Assembly (NCBI GenBank): GCA_003669585.1
Contig: QWOQ01000006.1
Span: 1 to 64,000, forward strand
Length of the DNA: 64,000 nucleotides
Source of the DNA: Planctomycetota bacterium
GTDB taxonomy: Bacteria; Planctomycetota; Planctomycetia; Pirellulales; UBA1268
Direction: 5' to 3'
Numbering within the stretch: the first letter of the stretch is position 1; every line of letters begins with the position of its first letter. The translations under genes and the position numbers were made by a program. Below the pieces are notes generated by a model. It searched no databases. It saw nothing but the letters and a program-made list of their open reading frames with translations, and had not been told where the DNA came from. Of the stretch, positions 19,226 through 28,645 are shown one piece after another.

Positions 19226-21328
19226 ATGGATTCAAAATCGGCTGTCGATATCGATCAACTTTCAATTAACACAATTCGAACGCTGTCGATGGATGCGGTA
19301 GAGGCTGCCAAAAGTGGGCACCCGGGTACTCCGATGGCACTGGCACCGGTTGCCTATACCATCTGGCGAGATTTTTTAAGATACGATCCAACGAATCCCA
19401 CGTGGCCCAACCGTGACCGTTTTGTTCTTTCTTGCGGTCATGCGTCGATGTTGCTTTATTCGCTGATTCATCTTTCGGGAATCCGTCGAGAAACTGCGAT
19501 CGCTCCACATGGTGGTGTCGATCAATCAAAATCTCAGGAGCCGGCCGTATCTCTTGACGACATTAAAAAATTCAGGCAACTCGGGAGTGTCTGTGCTGGG
19601 CATCCTGAGCATCACATGACATCGGGTATCGAGACCACAACTGGCCCACTTGGACAAGGCTGCGGCAATTCAGTTGGCATGGCGATTGCCGCACGATGGC
19701 TGGGGGCTCGCTTTAACACGCCCGATCAGACGCTCTTTGACTATGACACATACGTTTTGGCGAGTGACGGCGACTTAATGGAAGGCGTAACGGCAGAGGC
19801 AGCGTCACTGGCGGGGCATCTCAAGCTTTCTAATCTCTGCTGGATTTATGACGATAACGCGATCACGATTGAGGGCCGAACTGAATTGGCTTTCAGTGAA
19901 GATGTGGCGATGAGATTTGGTGGGCTCGGGTGGCATGTCGAACGAGTTGCTGATGCCAACGACACTGTGTCACTCAAGAAGGCTCTCGAGGGATTCAAGG
20001 CCCGCACAGACGCGCCCACTCTTGTTATCGTGAAAAGTCGGATCGGTTTTGGTGCGCCGAAAAAAGAAGGTTCCCATGAGGCCCACGGTGCTCCACTGGG
20101 AGCAGAAGAGATTCGCGGGGCGAAGGCGTCCTACGGATGGCCGGTTGATGCAAGTTTTCTTGTGCCCGAGCAGGTTCCCGTCCACTTTCAGCGCACGCTC
20201 GGAGACCGAGGGCGGCTGGCGAATGATTTGTGGCAGAAGGCTCGTGGAGAGCATGCTCAGGCCCATCCATCGCTCGCGCATGAATTGACAGAATGCTTGA
20301 ACGGACGACTGCCCACAGCGTGGGATACGCAATTGCCACAATTTCCAACAGATCCCAAAGGGGTGGCAACCAGAATTTCCTCCGGAAAAGTACTTTCGGC
20401 GTTGAGTTCGCAGGTGCCGTGGCTTCTCGGAGGATCAGCGGATCTCGCGCCCTCCACGATGACGCTCGTTGCAGGAGCTGGAGATTTCGGTCCTCATGCT
20501 CACGCCGGACGGAATTTCCATTTTGGAATTCGAGAGCATGCGATGGCTGCTGCGTGTAACGGCATGGCACTTTCCGGACTGCGACCTTACTGCGCGACGT
20601 TCTTTGTATTCTTTGACTATTTAAAGCCGTCGCTGCGTCTTTCCGCCATTGGCGGACTTGGTGTGATTTACATTCTTACGCACGATTCAATCGGCCTTGG
20701 AGAAGATGGTCCAACGCATCAGCCCATCGAACAACTTGCCAGCGCCAGAGCCGTGCCTGGGCTTTCAGTATTTCGTCCGGGAGATGCAAATGAAGTCATT
20801 CAGATGTGGCGAGTGGTCATGAAAAGAGCCGATCGCCCAGCAGTGCTTGTTCTCACCAGACAAAATCTTCCCACGGTCGATCGCTCTCTCATGGGAAGCG
20901 CAGAAGGAGTTTCCTCTGGAGCGTATGTGCTTCTTGATCCACCTGGTGGAGCCACTCCCGACTGTATTCTGATCGGCACTGGAAGCGAGGTATCAACTTG
21001 CGTTGAAGCCGCAAAAATACTCAGCCAATCGGGAGTTCATGCCCGTGTTGTGAGTATGCCGAGCTGGGATCTCTTCGAGGAGCAACTCGACTCGTATAAA
21101 GAGAGTGTTTTGCCAACAGCCATCCGTGCGAGAGTAGCTTGTGAGGCTGCTGGGGGGTTTGGATGGGACCGCTATATCGGTCCACTGGGACGATTTGTAG
21201 GAATGAAAAGTTACGGTGCTTCCGCTCCGGCTCCCGATCTTTACAAGCAATTCGGTATCACACCAGAAGCAGTCGCAAACGCAGCTCGAGCATCCATGGA
21301 AACGGTACAAGCCAGCTCGAAAAAATAA
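19226..21328 (+). CDS. tkt: Transketolase
   Basis: Thiamine-diphosphate enzyme of the non-oxidative pentose phosphate pathway that moves two-carbon units between sugar phosphates. The 700-residue protein has the usual three domains: the N-terminal TPP domain (MDAVEAAKSGHPGTPMALAP; SDGDLMEGVTAEAASLAGHL with the following DDN), the pyrimidine domain (FGIREHAMAAACNGMA; HDSIGLGEDGPTHQPIEQLA) and a C-terminal domain with GTGSEV. ATG 19226 has CAGGAG eight bases upstream; the TTG at 19223 is ignored. It stands alone, convergent with the anti-sigma gene. Confidence is high because motifs, order and length all match. Confidence 0.96.
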   Translation: MDSKSAVDIDQLSINTIRTLSMDAVEAAKSGHPGTPMALAPVAYTIWRDFLRYDPTNPTWPNRDRFVLSCGHASMLLYSLIHLSGIRRETAIAPHGGVDQSKSQEPAVSLDDIKKFRQLGSVCAGHPEHHMTSGIETTTGPLGQGCGNSVGMAIAARWLGARFNTPDQTLFDYDTYVLASDGDLMEGVTAEAASLAGHLKLSNLCWIYDDNAITIEGRTELAFSEDVAMRFGGLGWHVERVADANDTVSLKKALEGFKARTDAPTLVIVKSRIGFGAPKKEGSHEAHGAPLGAEEIRGAKASYGWPVDASFLVPEQVPVHFQRTLGDRGRLANDLWQKARGEHAQAHPSLAHELTECLNGRLPTAWDTQLPQFPTDPKGVATRISSGKVLSALSSQVPWLLGGSADLAPSTMTLVAGAGDFGPHAHAGRNFHFGIREHAMAAACNGMALSGLRPYCATFFVFFDYLKPSLRLSAIGGLGVIYILTHDSIGLGEDGPTHQPIEQLASARAVPGLSVFRPGDANEVIQMWRVVMKRADRPAVLVLTRQNLPTVDRSLMGSAEGVSSGAYVLLDPPGGATPDCILIGTGSEVSTCVEAAKILSQSGVHARVVSMPSWDLFEEQLDSYKESVLPTAIRARVACEAAGGFGWDRYIGPLGRFVGMKSYGASAPAPDLYKQFGITPEAVANAARASMETVQASSKK

Positions 21329-21382
21329 GGCCGTAAGTTTTCTCGCAAGAATCTCACGGTAATACTGCCGAGAGAATGTCGA

Positions 21383-22339
21383 CTAAGGCTGCGTTTCGGA
21401 TGCCCCGATGACAGCATCCTCAGGATTTTTCCCGGCGGCAGCCTGACCATCGTGATTTTTGTAAAGATGATCATCGTCATCGTGAAGTCGTTCGAGAAGT
21501 TTTCGCTCATAGTGCCCATCTTCAAAAAGAATGTAGTGCAATCCTCCGAAGTGATTGCGACTTGATTCAAGATTTAAGGAAGGACGATCGGCCATGATTG
21601 GATGGTGAGATCGATTCTGGCTTGCAACTGGTTGAAGCAAACCGTCTTGATCGCGATGGCCAAGCGTGTATCCCAAGTCACCTCCCATATCGCGAACGAG
21701 ATCGTCGAATCGATCGGTACCGATCGCATTGCGCAGTTCTTCGGTCGTTGGAGTTATCAAATGACGACGACGATCGAGATCTGATCCGGGGCAGACAAGT
21801 GTTCCGTCATCCGCAATCAAACGATGTTCAGAAACAAGCACCGGGGCATACCAACCGGCTCGGGAGAGTGGTCCGGTGGAGTCTGGCGTTGGCAGTTGAC
21901 GATGGGACTGCACATATCCTTCAAGAGCGTGGGAAGTTTTTGTGATCTTTCCTTCCCACTGCGTCAGTCGTGAATCGGAAATCAGATCCATCAACAGTGG
22001 ACCAATCAGAACAGATGCGGCCAAGGCAATGGCTGTCAGCAGCATTCGATCGATCCAAAGGTTACGGTTTGGCTCGATTCGAAGAGAGCTTTCAGGTGAC
22101 ATCGGCCGGGGAAGTAATTCCGGTCTCGCTGCAATAAATCGCATGGTTCGGGCAGTCAGCCCAGGAGGAGAAACAAGAGGCTCACGATCGATGGCAAGAG
22201 GCCCAAAAGCCTTGCGAATTATGGTGAGATCGGAGCGCAAAGAATTGCCAGTATCAGATGAATCGAGCGAACGTTCGATTGACTGACGATCCTCCGGTTC
22301 GAGGGCGTCGATCAGATATCCGATGAGATTTTCACGCAT
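21383..22339 (-). CDS. Membrane anti-sigma factor-like protein with prepilin-like C-terminal domain
   Basis: A 318-residue protein 96 bp downstream of an ECF sigma gene, so most likely its regulator. The cytoplasmic N-terminus (ENLIGYLIDALEPEDRQSIE) resembles planctomycete anti-sigma domains, but no zinc-finger His/Cys set is visible. One helix lies at 99-120 (MLLTAIALAASVLIGPLLMDLI). The outer part carries LVCPGS (182-186) and HFGGLHYILFEDGH (263-276), close to the CPxS and H-X9-DG signatures of DUF1559 prepilin-like proteins, here with ten residues before DG. The tail is Asp/His-rich. ATG 22339 is chosen over the frame start at 22405 because it has AAGGA upstream and begins the recognisable domain. 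Confidence 0.8.
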   Translation of the reverse strand: MRENLIGYLIDALEPEDRQSIERSLDSSDTGNSLRSDLTIIRKAFGPLAIDREPLVSPPGLTARTMRFIAARPELLPRPMSPESSLRIEPNRNLWIDRMLLTAIALAASVLIGPLLMDLISDSRLTQWEGKITKTSHALEGYVQSHRQLPTPDSTGPLSRAGWYAPVLVSEHRLIADDGTLVCPGSDLDRRRHLITPTTEELRNAIGTDRFDDLVRDMGGDLGYTLGHRDQDGLLQPVASQNRSHHPIMADRPSLNLESSRNHFGGLHYILFEDGHYERKLLERLHDDDDHLYKNHDGQAAAGKNPEDAVIGASETQP

Positions 22340-22435
22340 GACCACACCAGTCCTTGGTTTGCACGGTTGTTGTGATCGCGCCGATCGATCCGTCGATAGT
22401 CGCAATCGTTTTTGGCAGGAAGATTTTTGTGATAA

Positions 22436-23071
22436 TCATTTTGTATTCGTTTTGTGCCATGATTCGTTGAGCTTAAGAATTGCCGCATGAAGTCTGCTTT
22501 TGACGGTTCCCACTGGAACTCCGAGCACTTCAGCGGCTTCCCGATATTTTAATCCTTGGTGATAAACTAAGATCAGTGCTGCCTTCAGCGGTTCAGGAAG
22601 ATCCGAAACCGCATCACGAACCCATTGCTGCGCTTCTTGTCCCTCAAGCCACTCATCTGATGTTTGACTCTGTCCTGCAAGCAAATCCACCAATGCCCCG
22701 ATCTCTCCGTCCTCACCCGAACGACGATCGAGGCTCACCATGCGATGTCGACGATTTCGTCTCTGTGAATCGATCGCCTGATTGGTTGCAATGGTATAGA
22801 GCCACGGGCGTACCCTTCGGCCTTCCTCAAATTGGTCCTTTTTTAAATGAATCTGGAGAAACGTCGACTGAAATACATCCTCTGCCATTTCTGCATCGCC
22901 GAGGTAACGACGCAAGTAGCTGTAGAGTTCAGTTTCGTAACGGTGTACGAGTCCTTCAAAAGCCTGTGAATCACCCCGCGACTGATACCGATGAAGCAGT
23001 TCCTCGTCCGATATGGATTCCGCAACCGCGGAAAGTCCTCCATCGGTGGGGGAATCTGCATGACCAGACAT
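22436..23071 (-). CDS. ECF-family RNA polymerase sigma factor
   Basis: A 211-residue sigma-70 family factor of the extracytoplasmic function group. Region 2 runs from DEELLHRYQSRGDSQAFEGL through DAEMAEDVFQSTFLQIH to RVRPWLYTIATNQAIDSQRR; region 4 contains LPEPLKAALILVYHQGLKYREAAEVLGVPVGTVKSRLHAA. The N-terminal 25 residues (HADSPTDGGLSAVAESI) are an extra low-complexity leader. A TTG at 23086 could also start the frame; ATG 23071 is preferred. It directly precedes the membrane anti-sigma gene, the usual sigma/anti-sigma order. The divergent NCS2-like gene shares the upstream region, so one or both may be autoregulated targets (inference). Confidence 0.92.
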   Translation of the reverse strand: MSGHADSPTDGGLSAVAESISDEELLHRYQSRGDSQAFEGLVHRYETELYSYLRRYLGDAEMAEDVFQSTFLQIHLKKDQFEEGRRVRPWLYTIATNQAIDSQRRNRRHRMVSLDRRSGEDGEIGALVDLLAGQSQTSDEWLEGQEAQQWVRDAVSDLPEPLKAALILVYHQGLKYREAAEVLGVPVGTVKSRLHAAILKLNESWHKTNTK

Positions 23072-23229
23072 TTGTGGTACGTCCAAAACGGGAGTAGGGT
23101 TCGGTCGGGGTGAGAGAAGAAAAATCGATTATAGCTTCACATTTCGATTCTGTCGGTTTGACAATTCTACCGGCACCACGCACATTTCCGAGTTTGATCG
23201 TCTTGGTAAGACCCTGTGGCAAGGTTTTT

Positions 23230-24843
23230 GTGGAAAAAAAATTAAAATACAGATTTTACGATTGGGCATCACTCGGTGACATCAATGCCTTTTTTGGGCT
23301 TTCCCTCGACAATCTGGCAGATTTGGTGCTGGCAGTCGGTCTTCTGTCTGGCGTTTTCGGCTATCCGATAGATTTTGCTCTGTCACACATGGTACCGGGA
23401 ACTGCCGTGGGCGTTGTGATTGGCGATTTGCTCTTCACATGGATGGCGTTTCGACTTGCCCGTCGCACTGGCCAGAACGTAACAGCGATGCCACTAGGTC
23501 TCGACACTCCAAGCACGTTTGGAATGGTGTTCTTTGTGATCGGTCCCGCCTACACCGCCTCGCTCGCAGGAGGCATGGAACAGGAGATGGCGGCCCGGCA
23601 TGCATGGCACATTGGCATGTGTTCAATTGTTGCCAGCGGAGTGTTCAAGCTTCTTTGCTCACCGGTGGCAAACCGAATTAGAAACATTGTTCCAAGGGCA
23701 GGTCTCCTTGGATCGCTTGCAGCAATTGCCGTCGCACTCATCTCTTTTTTGCCGATGCTTGAAATTATGAGTTCGCCGATGGTCGGCATGGTGTCACTGG
23801 GGATCGTGTTGGCGAGTCTCACTGCGGGAATAGCATTTCCAATGCGCATTCCAGGTGCTCTTGCTGCACTGGTAATCGGTGGCGTGCTCTCGACGATTCT
23901 TGGTCACTGCGGATGGCTCCCTCCGGCGGCCTCGCATTCTCATATCGATCCATCCCTCGCGATGTGGCCAACAGAGTGGCTCAGGGCACTGCGTTTTGAA
24001 TGGTGTGAGGCGTGGCAGGATTCGCTTCGCTACATGCCGATCGTAATTCCCTTTGCTCTTGGAACAGTGGTTGGTGGGATCGACTGCACCGAAAGCGCCG
24101 CGGCAGCGGGAGACGAATACGACACGAATGCGGTGGTGGCCGTGGAGGCAATTGCAACGATTGCAGCCGGTGCCTGTGGGGGCGTCATTCAGACGACTCC
24201 CTATATTGGTCATCCAGCGTACAAGTCGATGGGTGGTCGCGCGGCATATACCCTGGCCACCGCAGTGTTCATCGGAACTGCAGGTCTCACCGGATGCTTT
24301 GCCTACTTCTACGAAGCGATTCCCGGCCCAGCGATTCTCCCTGTCCTCGTTTTTATTGGTTTGGAGATTACCGCGCAGAGTTTTCGCGCAACGCCCTCAA
24401 AGCATTATCCTGCTGTGGTCATCGCCTGCATTCCGGCATTGGCGGCGCTTCTGGTGATTGAGACCGACAAACTTATTGCCGCTGGCTCCACGCCAACAGG
24501 TGCCCTCGCCATCGAATTGCACGCAATCCGCATGTTGGCATCGGGATTTATTGTGACGAGTCTGCTTTGGGCCGGCGTGGTCGTGAGTCTTCTCGACCGA
24601 AGTCTTTTGAAAGCCGCAGCGTGGTGTACGGTGGCAGGTGGGATTTCACTTTTCGGTGTGATTCATTCGCCATTTTCCGATAGTCATCTTTTTGTACCTT
24701 GGCACATCGGTCAACTTCCTGCAGAGGCCGCGGGACGCGGTCCGATTGAAATGAGCATTGCGTATCTGCTGATTGCAGTGCTGTTTGTCGCCTGGCACGC
24801 ATACGATCGAGCTAAAAATGCATTGGTTGCGCGTGCGTCGTGA
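23230..24843 (+). CDS. NCS2/AzgA-like permease of unknown substrate
   Basis: About 537 residues with roughly 12-14 hydrophobic segments. Its layout resembles AzgA-type purine permeases: an N-terminal GDINAFFGLSLDNLADLVL, the MPLGLDTPSTFGMVFFVIGP stretch, and GVIQTTPYIGHPAYKSMGGRAAYTL, which lines up with the TTTYIESAAG...GGRTG segment of AzgA. The ESAAG residues are replaced by GHPAY, so a purine substrate should not be assumed. The frame is open from a GTG at 23110; the GTG at 23230 (protein VEKKLKYRFYDWASLGD) is chosen because AAGG lies just upstream and the earlier residues look non-coding. It is divergent from the ECF sigma gene. Confidence 0.75.
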   Translation: MEKKLKYRFYDWASLGDINAFFGLSLDNLADLVLAVGLLSGVFGYPIDFALSHMVPGTAVGVVIGDLLFTWMAFRLARRTGQNVTAMPLGLDTPSTFGMVFFVIGPAYTASLAGGMEQEMAARHAWHIGMCSIVASGVFKLLCSPVANRIRNIVPRAGLLGSLAAIAVALISFLPMLEIMSSPMVGMVSLGIVLASLTAGIAFPMRIPGALAALVIGGVLSTILGHCGWLPPAASHSHIDPSLAMWPTEWLRALRFEWCEAWQDSLRYMPIVIPFALGTVVGGIDCTESAAAAGDEYDTNAVVAVEAIATIAAGACGGVIQTTPYIGHPAYKSMGGRAAYTLATAVFIGTAGLTGCFAYFYEAIPGPAILPVLVFIGLEITAQSFRATPSKHYPAVVIACIPALAALLVIETDKLIAAGSTPTGALAIELHAIRMLASGFIVTSLLWAGVVVSLLDRSLLKAAAWCTVAGGISLFGVIHSPFSDSHLFVPWHIGQLPAEAAGRGPIEMSIAYLLIAVLFVAWHAYDRAKNALVARAS

Positions 24844-24909
24844 GGATCCTTTTAAAAACGAAAACAGTCTTCGTTGAGAAGCAATCGGGCGGGCTTCAAA
24901 AAGCGAGAA

Positions 24910-27900
24910 TTATTCGAGTCCGTAGGCACCGGCGACTGGAATGTCGATCCCAGTGCTACTTGCAAACTGGGTGCGCGAGAGGAACCGTGGCTCAAGATTG
25001 AACGTGATGCCGACGTTCTGACGACTGTAATCGACGTTGAATCCGAAAGTCATTAGGAACGACTCGCCAATTCGCACCAACTGAAAATTCTGTCCAATAT
25101 TTCTGCCGGTAAGATCGACTGCCGTACCAAATGTACTGGCCCACTTTGGACTCATTCGATAAGTGTACGACCCAACAAGAACACTCGCATCGATAGGACC
25201 ACCGAATGACTGATAGCCGAGGTAGAAGCTTCCTCTGGGAGGACGATTCAGAAAGCCTCCTACCGTGTAGAGTTGCTGTCCACCGCTGAAAAAATCAATA
25301 TCAGCGGAGGAGACAATGCTTGTGCGATCACCTACATGCCAGCGAAAATCATACTGCCATAGGCCTAGCGTTTGGCCAAAATTCTGACTGTTCACAGGGA
25401 AAAATTCGCCCTTAATGTCGAGATTAATCCAGTCGATGATGCGGCGGTTACCGATGACGCCCCGCTTTGTTTGCCATCGTTGACTTGCTCCCACACGAAA
25501 CGCTGTCAGATCGTTTGCTATTTCCGTTGGTCCCGTAACTGAGCCGGCAAGGCCACGACGAATGGCATACGACCGAGGGTCGTATTGCCCCTGTGGACCG
25601 AATGGCAGCGGAAGAGGCGTGGCGGTTCCGGGCACCGCACCGTAATCCCAGTAGGGAATATTTCGACGGTACTGATTGATGGCATCATCGTCGAGTTGAT
25701 CGTACATAGGAAACATCGACACATCTTGCGTGCTGTGGGCGTATGAAAATTCGCCATCGAAGACAACTTTGTGCGCTAATCCATGAACATTCCAAAGTTG
25801 ACTTTCGATTGTGTCGTCGGCCGTCCATAAGGGCAGGCTCGAGCGAATGCCGACTTGGCCATAGGCTCGATTGATCGGTGATTGATTGAGGGCCTGGCCC
25901 CAGTGCCCAAGTTCACCAAGTGCATAGGGAACGAACTTTACGGCTCCGGCTTGAAACGGAAGATCGAGTTCTTGGCGGGTCACAATTCGTTCACCGATGA
26001 CGTTGTTTTCGTAGGGAAGTGTTGTCCAGATGCTCAGCCCCTGGCCGGCAGTCGGTGTCTGCGGGAGCGACTGCCTCGCATAGGAAATACCAGAGTGTTC
26101 GTACCACGTGAGAGCGTCGCGCATGAGTGGCTGACCAAGAAAATAGTGATCAAGTCGAGGCCACCACTCGGTCTGCGTAAAAAATGGATCGACTCGTACG
26201 CTCGTAAGCAGACGAAGTTCACGGTTGTCGACCGGCCGACGAATATCGAGCCACGTACGTTGCTCATAGCCTTCTTCCCACTCGCTCTCGTAGTACTCTT
26301 CGAGAAAGTTAGTGTCACTGATCCAACCGGCGGATGCGCGCATCTGCCAGTCGGATGCAAAGTCTTGACGGTGTCTCCAGAAGGATCGTCCGCGAAAGCT
26401 CTGCGGGAACGTAAAGTTGTTTCGGTTGTAGCCAAGGTTGTCGATGCCTTTGTCGTTGATGAACCAACCATCAAGGATTCCATTGGCAGGGGTGTTACTC
26501 CAGAGAAATGATGGCCGGTTGTAGAGCAGCGATGTGCCAACCGCCGGGCCGCGCAAACTTAGATAATCGATATCGAAATCCCAATCTGTTCCCGACGGTG
26601 GCTTTTGAATGCCAAAGACCTGGAACGCATCCCAACTGGTGAGCAACTGGGTTCCAAAGATCTGATCGTTTTTGACGGTGGCGCTATTGATGTAAAAAGT
26701 TGGCTTCTTCAGACTGCTCGAAAATACGGGCCACCACAGAACCGGGACGCTGCCAAATCGGAGCGTATTGCTCCGGCTGGTAAGAAACTGTTCATGCTCA
26801 ATTGCTGGCTCGCCCGTAGCCGGATCAACCAAAGGCATTCCTGTCGGACCAGGAATTGGAATCTGCTCATCGGTCAACTCGAGTTCACGCGATTGAAACT
26901 CCCAGCTCGGAACTCCCAAACGACTCGATGTCATGCCTGTTTTTTGTGCGACAAATCGACTGCGATCGATCTGACGCAGTACATCGGCCCTGAGCCGAAC
27001 GAGTCCGGAATAGTTGTCGACCGGCGTAAGAACCGTCGCCCCCAGAATGGTGCCGGTCGACCCCGGAACGTTATAGAACATCGCGGTTGATTCGATGACA
27101 CGCTGAGCCTGACGAAAGACAACGTTGCCTTCCATGTAGAGTTCGAGTGGAGCGTCTGCAGCCTGGCCGGAATTTCCTTCTAGATCGGGTTGGCTGGCTC
27201 CACGTGTCCAGATCACGAGTCGATCAGCAGAGATGTCGAGAGGACCGGCCGGATCAACTCCATCCACCACCAGGTTGACGCCCGAGGTGACAACGGCTAC
27301 CCATTCACCTCCAACTGGACTTGGGAACCATCGGATGTTGAGAGGCACGCTCGATCGAGGAAATGCCCGCAGCCTTCGATTGCCTGTGGCGGGAGACACA
27401 ACTGGTGAGGCAGGTGCACCAAACTCGGTGAATTGCGTTTGCTGAATGGAATCGTTGGATTGCTCTTGGTTTGCGTCAGCAGTCGGAGTTGAGGTGCGTG
27501 GAAGCGATGGAGCGTCGGCAACCGCTTCGTAGATCGCTGGCTTTCCAGAGGAGGCAACCACGCTTGCAAAATCAAGTTTGGGTTCGCGCACGGTCCAGAA
27601 TCGACCGGTCCATCGGTCGCCTCGCACAATCGCCGAAGTCTTTGGACCCGGTGGCTGCGATTGTTCTTTGTGAGACAACGCAGCGGAAGAACGAACCGTA
27701 ACCTCGCCGGCCATGCGCACCAAAATGCTGCGCATCGGCACTTGTGAGTCGGCCGCTGATTCACCAGAAAAAGAAAGTGATTCGGCGTCTTGCGTCTGTT
27801 CAATCCAGAGAACCGCTTCATGTGCGGTCGCCTCGGTGTGGCCCTGCGCGATGCGAACACCACCGGTGAGATGCCAGACATCGTAGGAACCCTCCGTCCA

Positions 27901-28200
27901 TCGAGAGGCTTGTCCTGCACGGATCGAAATCGTTTGCGTTGGATCAGCCGAGGGCACTTCGATGCGACCAGCTTCCTGAAGCACAGCGGCAAGCCCTCGG
28001 GCTGGAAGTGCGGCAAGCGCACCTGCCGATGCAGAAGGTTGCACCGGAACACTTGTGGGATTGTCCGACGTCGGCGTGCCATTTGTAGCCGGCTCTGCGT
28101 GCGCAGCAGTCTGAAGAATCATGAGAAACAAGAAACAGAGAGCCGCGATGACGGAGCTATTTCCTACGATTCGTTGCGAGACCGCACGCCATGCGCGCAC
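24910..28200 (-). CDS. lptD: LptD/OstA-like outer-membrane protein
   Basis: A protein of about 1096 residues that looks like the planctomycete form of LptD, the outer-membrane barrel that inserts LPS. A signal peptide (SSVIAALCFLFLMILQTAAHA) leads to two OstA-like stretches, one near YDVWHLTGGVRIAQGHTEATAHEAVL and one near LYMEGNVVFRQAQRVIESTAMFY, separated by a Pro/Ser/Ala linker. The C-terminal 600 residues are rich in aromatic and polar alternation typical of a beta-barrel and end in ITFNLEPRFLSRTQF. The frame is open to a GTG at 28341; the GTG at 28200 gives a normal signal peptide and is preferred, though no ribosome site supports it. No lptE or lptA is adjacent. Confidence 0.78.
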   Translation of the reverse strand: MRAWRAVSQRIVGNSSVIAALCFLFLMILQTAAHAEPATNGTPTSDNPTSVPVQPSASAGALAALPARGLAAVLQEAGRIEVPSADPTQTISIRAGQASRWTEGSYDVWHLTGGVRIAQGHTEATAHEAVLWIEQTQDAESLSFSGESAADSQVPMRSILVRMAGEVTVRSSAALSHKEQSQPPGPKTSAIVRGDRWTGRFWTVREPKLDFASVVASSGKPAIYEAVADAPSLPRTSTPTADANQEQSNDSIQQTQFTEFGAPASPVVSPATGNRRLRAFPRSSVPLNIRWFPSPVGGEWVAVVTSGVNLVVDGVDPAGPLDISADRLVIWTRGASQPDLEGNSGQAADAPLELYMEGNVVFRQAQRVIESTAMFYNVPGSTGTILGATVLTPVDNYSGLVRLRADVLRQIDRSRFVAQKTGMTSSRLGVPSWEFQSRELELTDEQIPIPGPTGMPLVDPATGEPAIEHEQFLTSRSNTLRFGSVPVLWWPVFSSSLKKPTFYINSATVKNDQIFGTQLLTSWDAFQVFGIQKPPSGTDWDFDIDYLSLRGPAVGTSLLYNRPSFLWSNTPANGILDGWFINDKGIDNLGYNRNNFTFPQSFRGRSFWRHRQDFASDWQMRASAGWISDTNFLEEYYESEWEEGYEQRTWLDIRRPVDNRELRLLTSVRVDPFFTQTEWWPRLDHYFLGQPLMRDALTWYEHSGISYARQSLPQTPTAGQGLSIWTTLPYENNVIGERIVTRQELDLPFQAGAVKFVPYALGELGHWGQALNQSPINRAYGQVGIRSSLPLWTADDTIESQLWNVHGLAHKVVFDGEFSYAHSTQDVSMFPMYDQLDDDAINQYRRNIPYWDYGAVPGTATPLPLPFGPQGQYDPRSYAIRRGLAGSVTGPTEIANDLTAFRVGASQRWQTKRGVIGNRRIIDWINLDIKGEFFPVNSQNFGQTLGLWQYDFRWHVGDRTSIVSSADIDFFSGGQQLYTVGGFLNRPPRGSFYLGYQSFGGPIDASVLVGSYTYRMSPKWASTFGTAVDLTGRNIGQNFQLVRIGESFLMTFGFNVDYSRQNVGITFNLEPRFLSRTQFASSTGIDIPVAGAYGLE

Positions 28201-28645
28201 AGGGCCAGCGCCGCCAAAGTCGGTGATGAGACTTGTAACAAATGGTGATGGAATCACGGGCACTGGGAAAGGTTTCCAGCGTGTGAAAAGGGCGCGAAAT
28301 GATCGATCGATCGGTCGCACCAAAGGCGAGCCGACGCACAAAAAAAATTGCAGAGATAAGAGGAGGACGATGAGCGGAGAGACTGTACGACCTTGCTGTT
28401 CTCCGGGTCAAGGTGATAGCCAAACAGAAAAAAAGAGCGTAAGTGGTTTCTAGAAAGTATGTTGCAACAAGTTTCAAGGCCTAAGCACGGATGGCCTTTT
28501 TCAGGAAATCGTTCGACAACATTCCGCACAAAAAGAATAACGCAGGTAGGATGCGTTGGTGGTGCAGGAGCCCCTGAGCTTGCGCCAGTTCCCTTATTTA
28601 CCATTTTTCAGAAGTCACTTTCGTCATCAGACCCGTTGCCCGAAA
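28201..28645. other. Divergent intergenic region
   Basis: Roughly 445 bp between the minus-strand LptD-like gene and the plus-strand RND gene. Up to 141 bp next to lptD could be coding if its start is at 28341, and up to 90 bp next to the RND gene if that starts at 28556. It must carry two promoters. A GATCGATCGATCGG run near 28301 is noted; no riboswitch, RNA gene or repeat array is recognised. Confidence 0.5.

Noticed and set aside
26034-26540. Long frames opposite or shifted within the LptD-like gene (both strands, 25882-27090)
   Set aside because: The 1096-aa frame has a signal peptide and barrel-like pattern; the others are its shadows and lack any motif.
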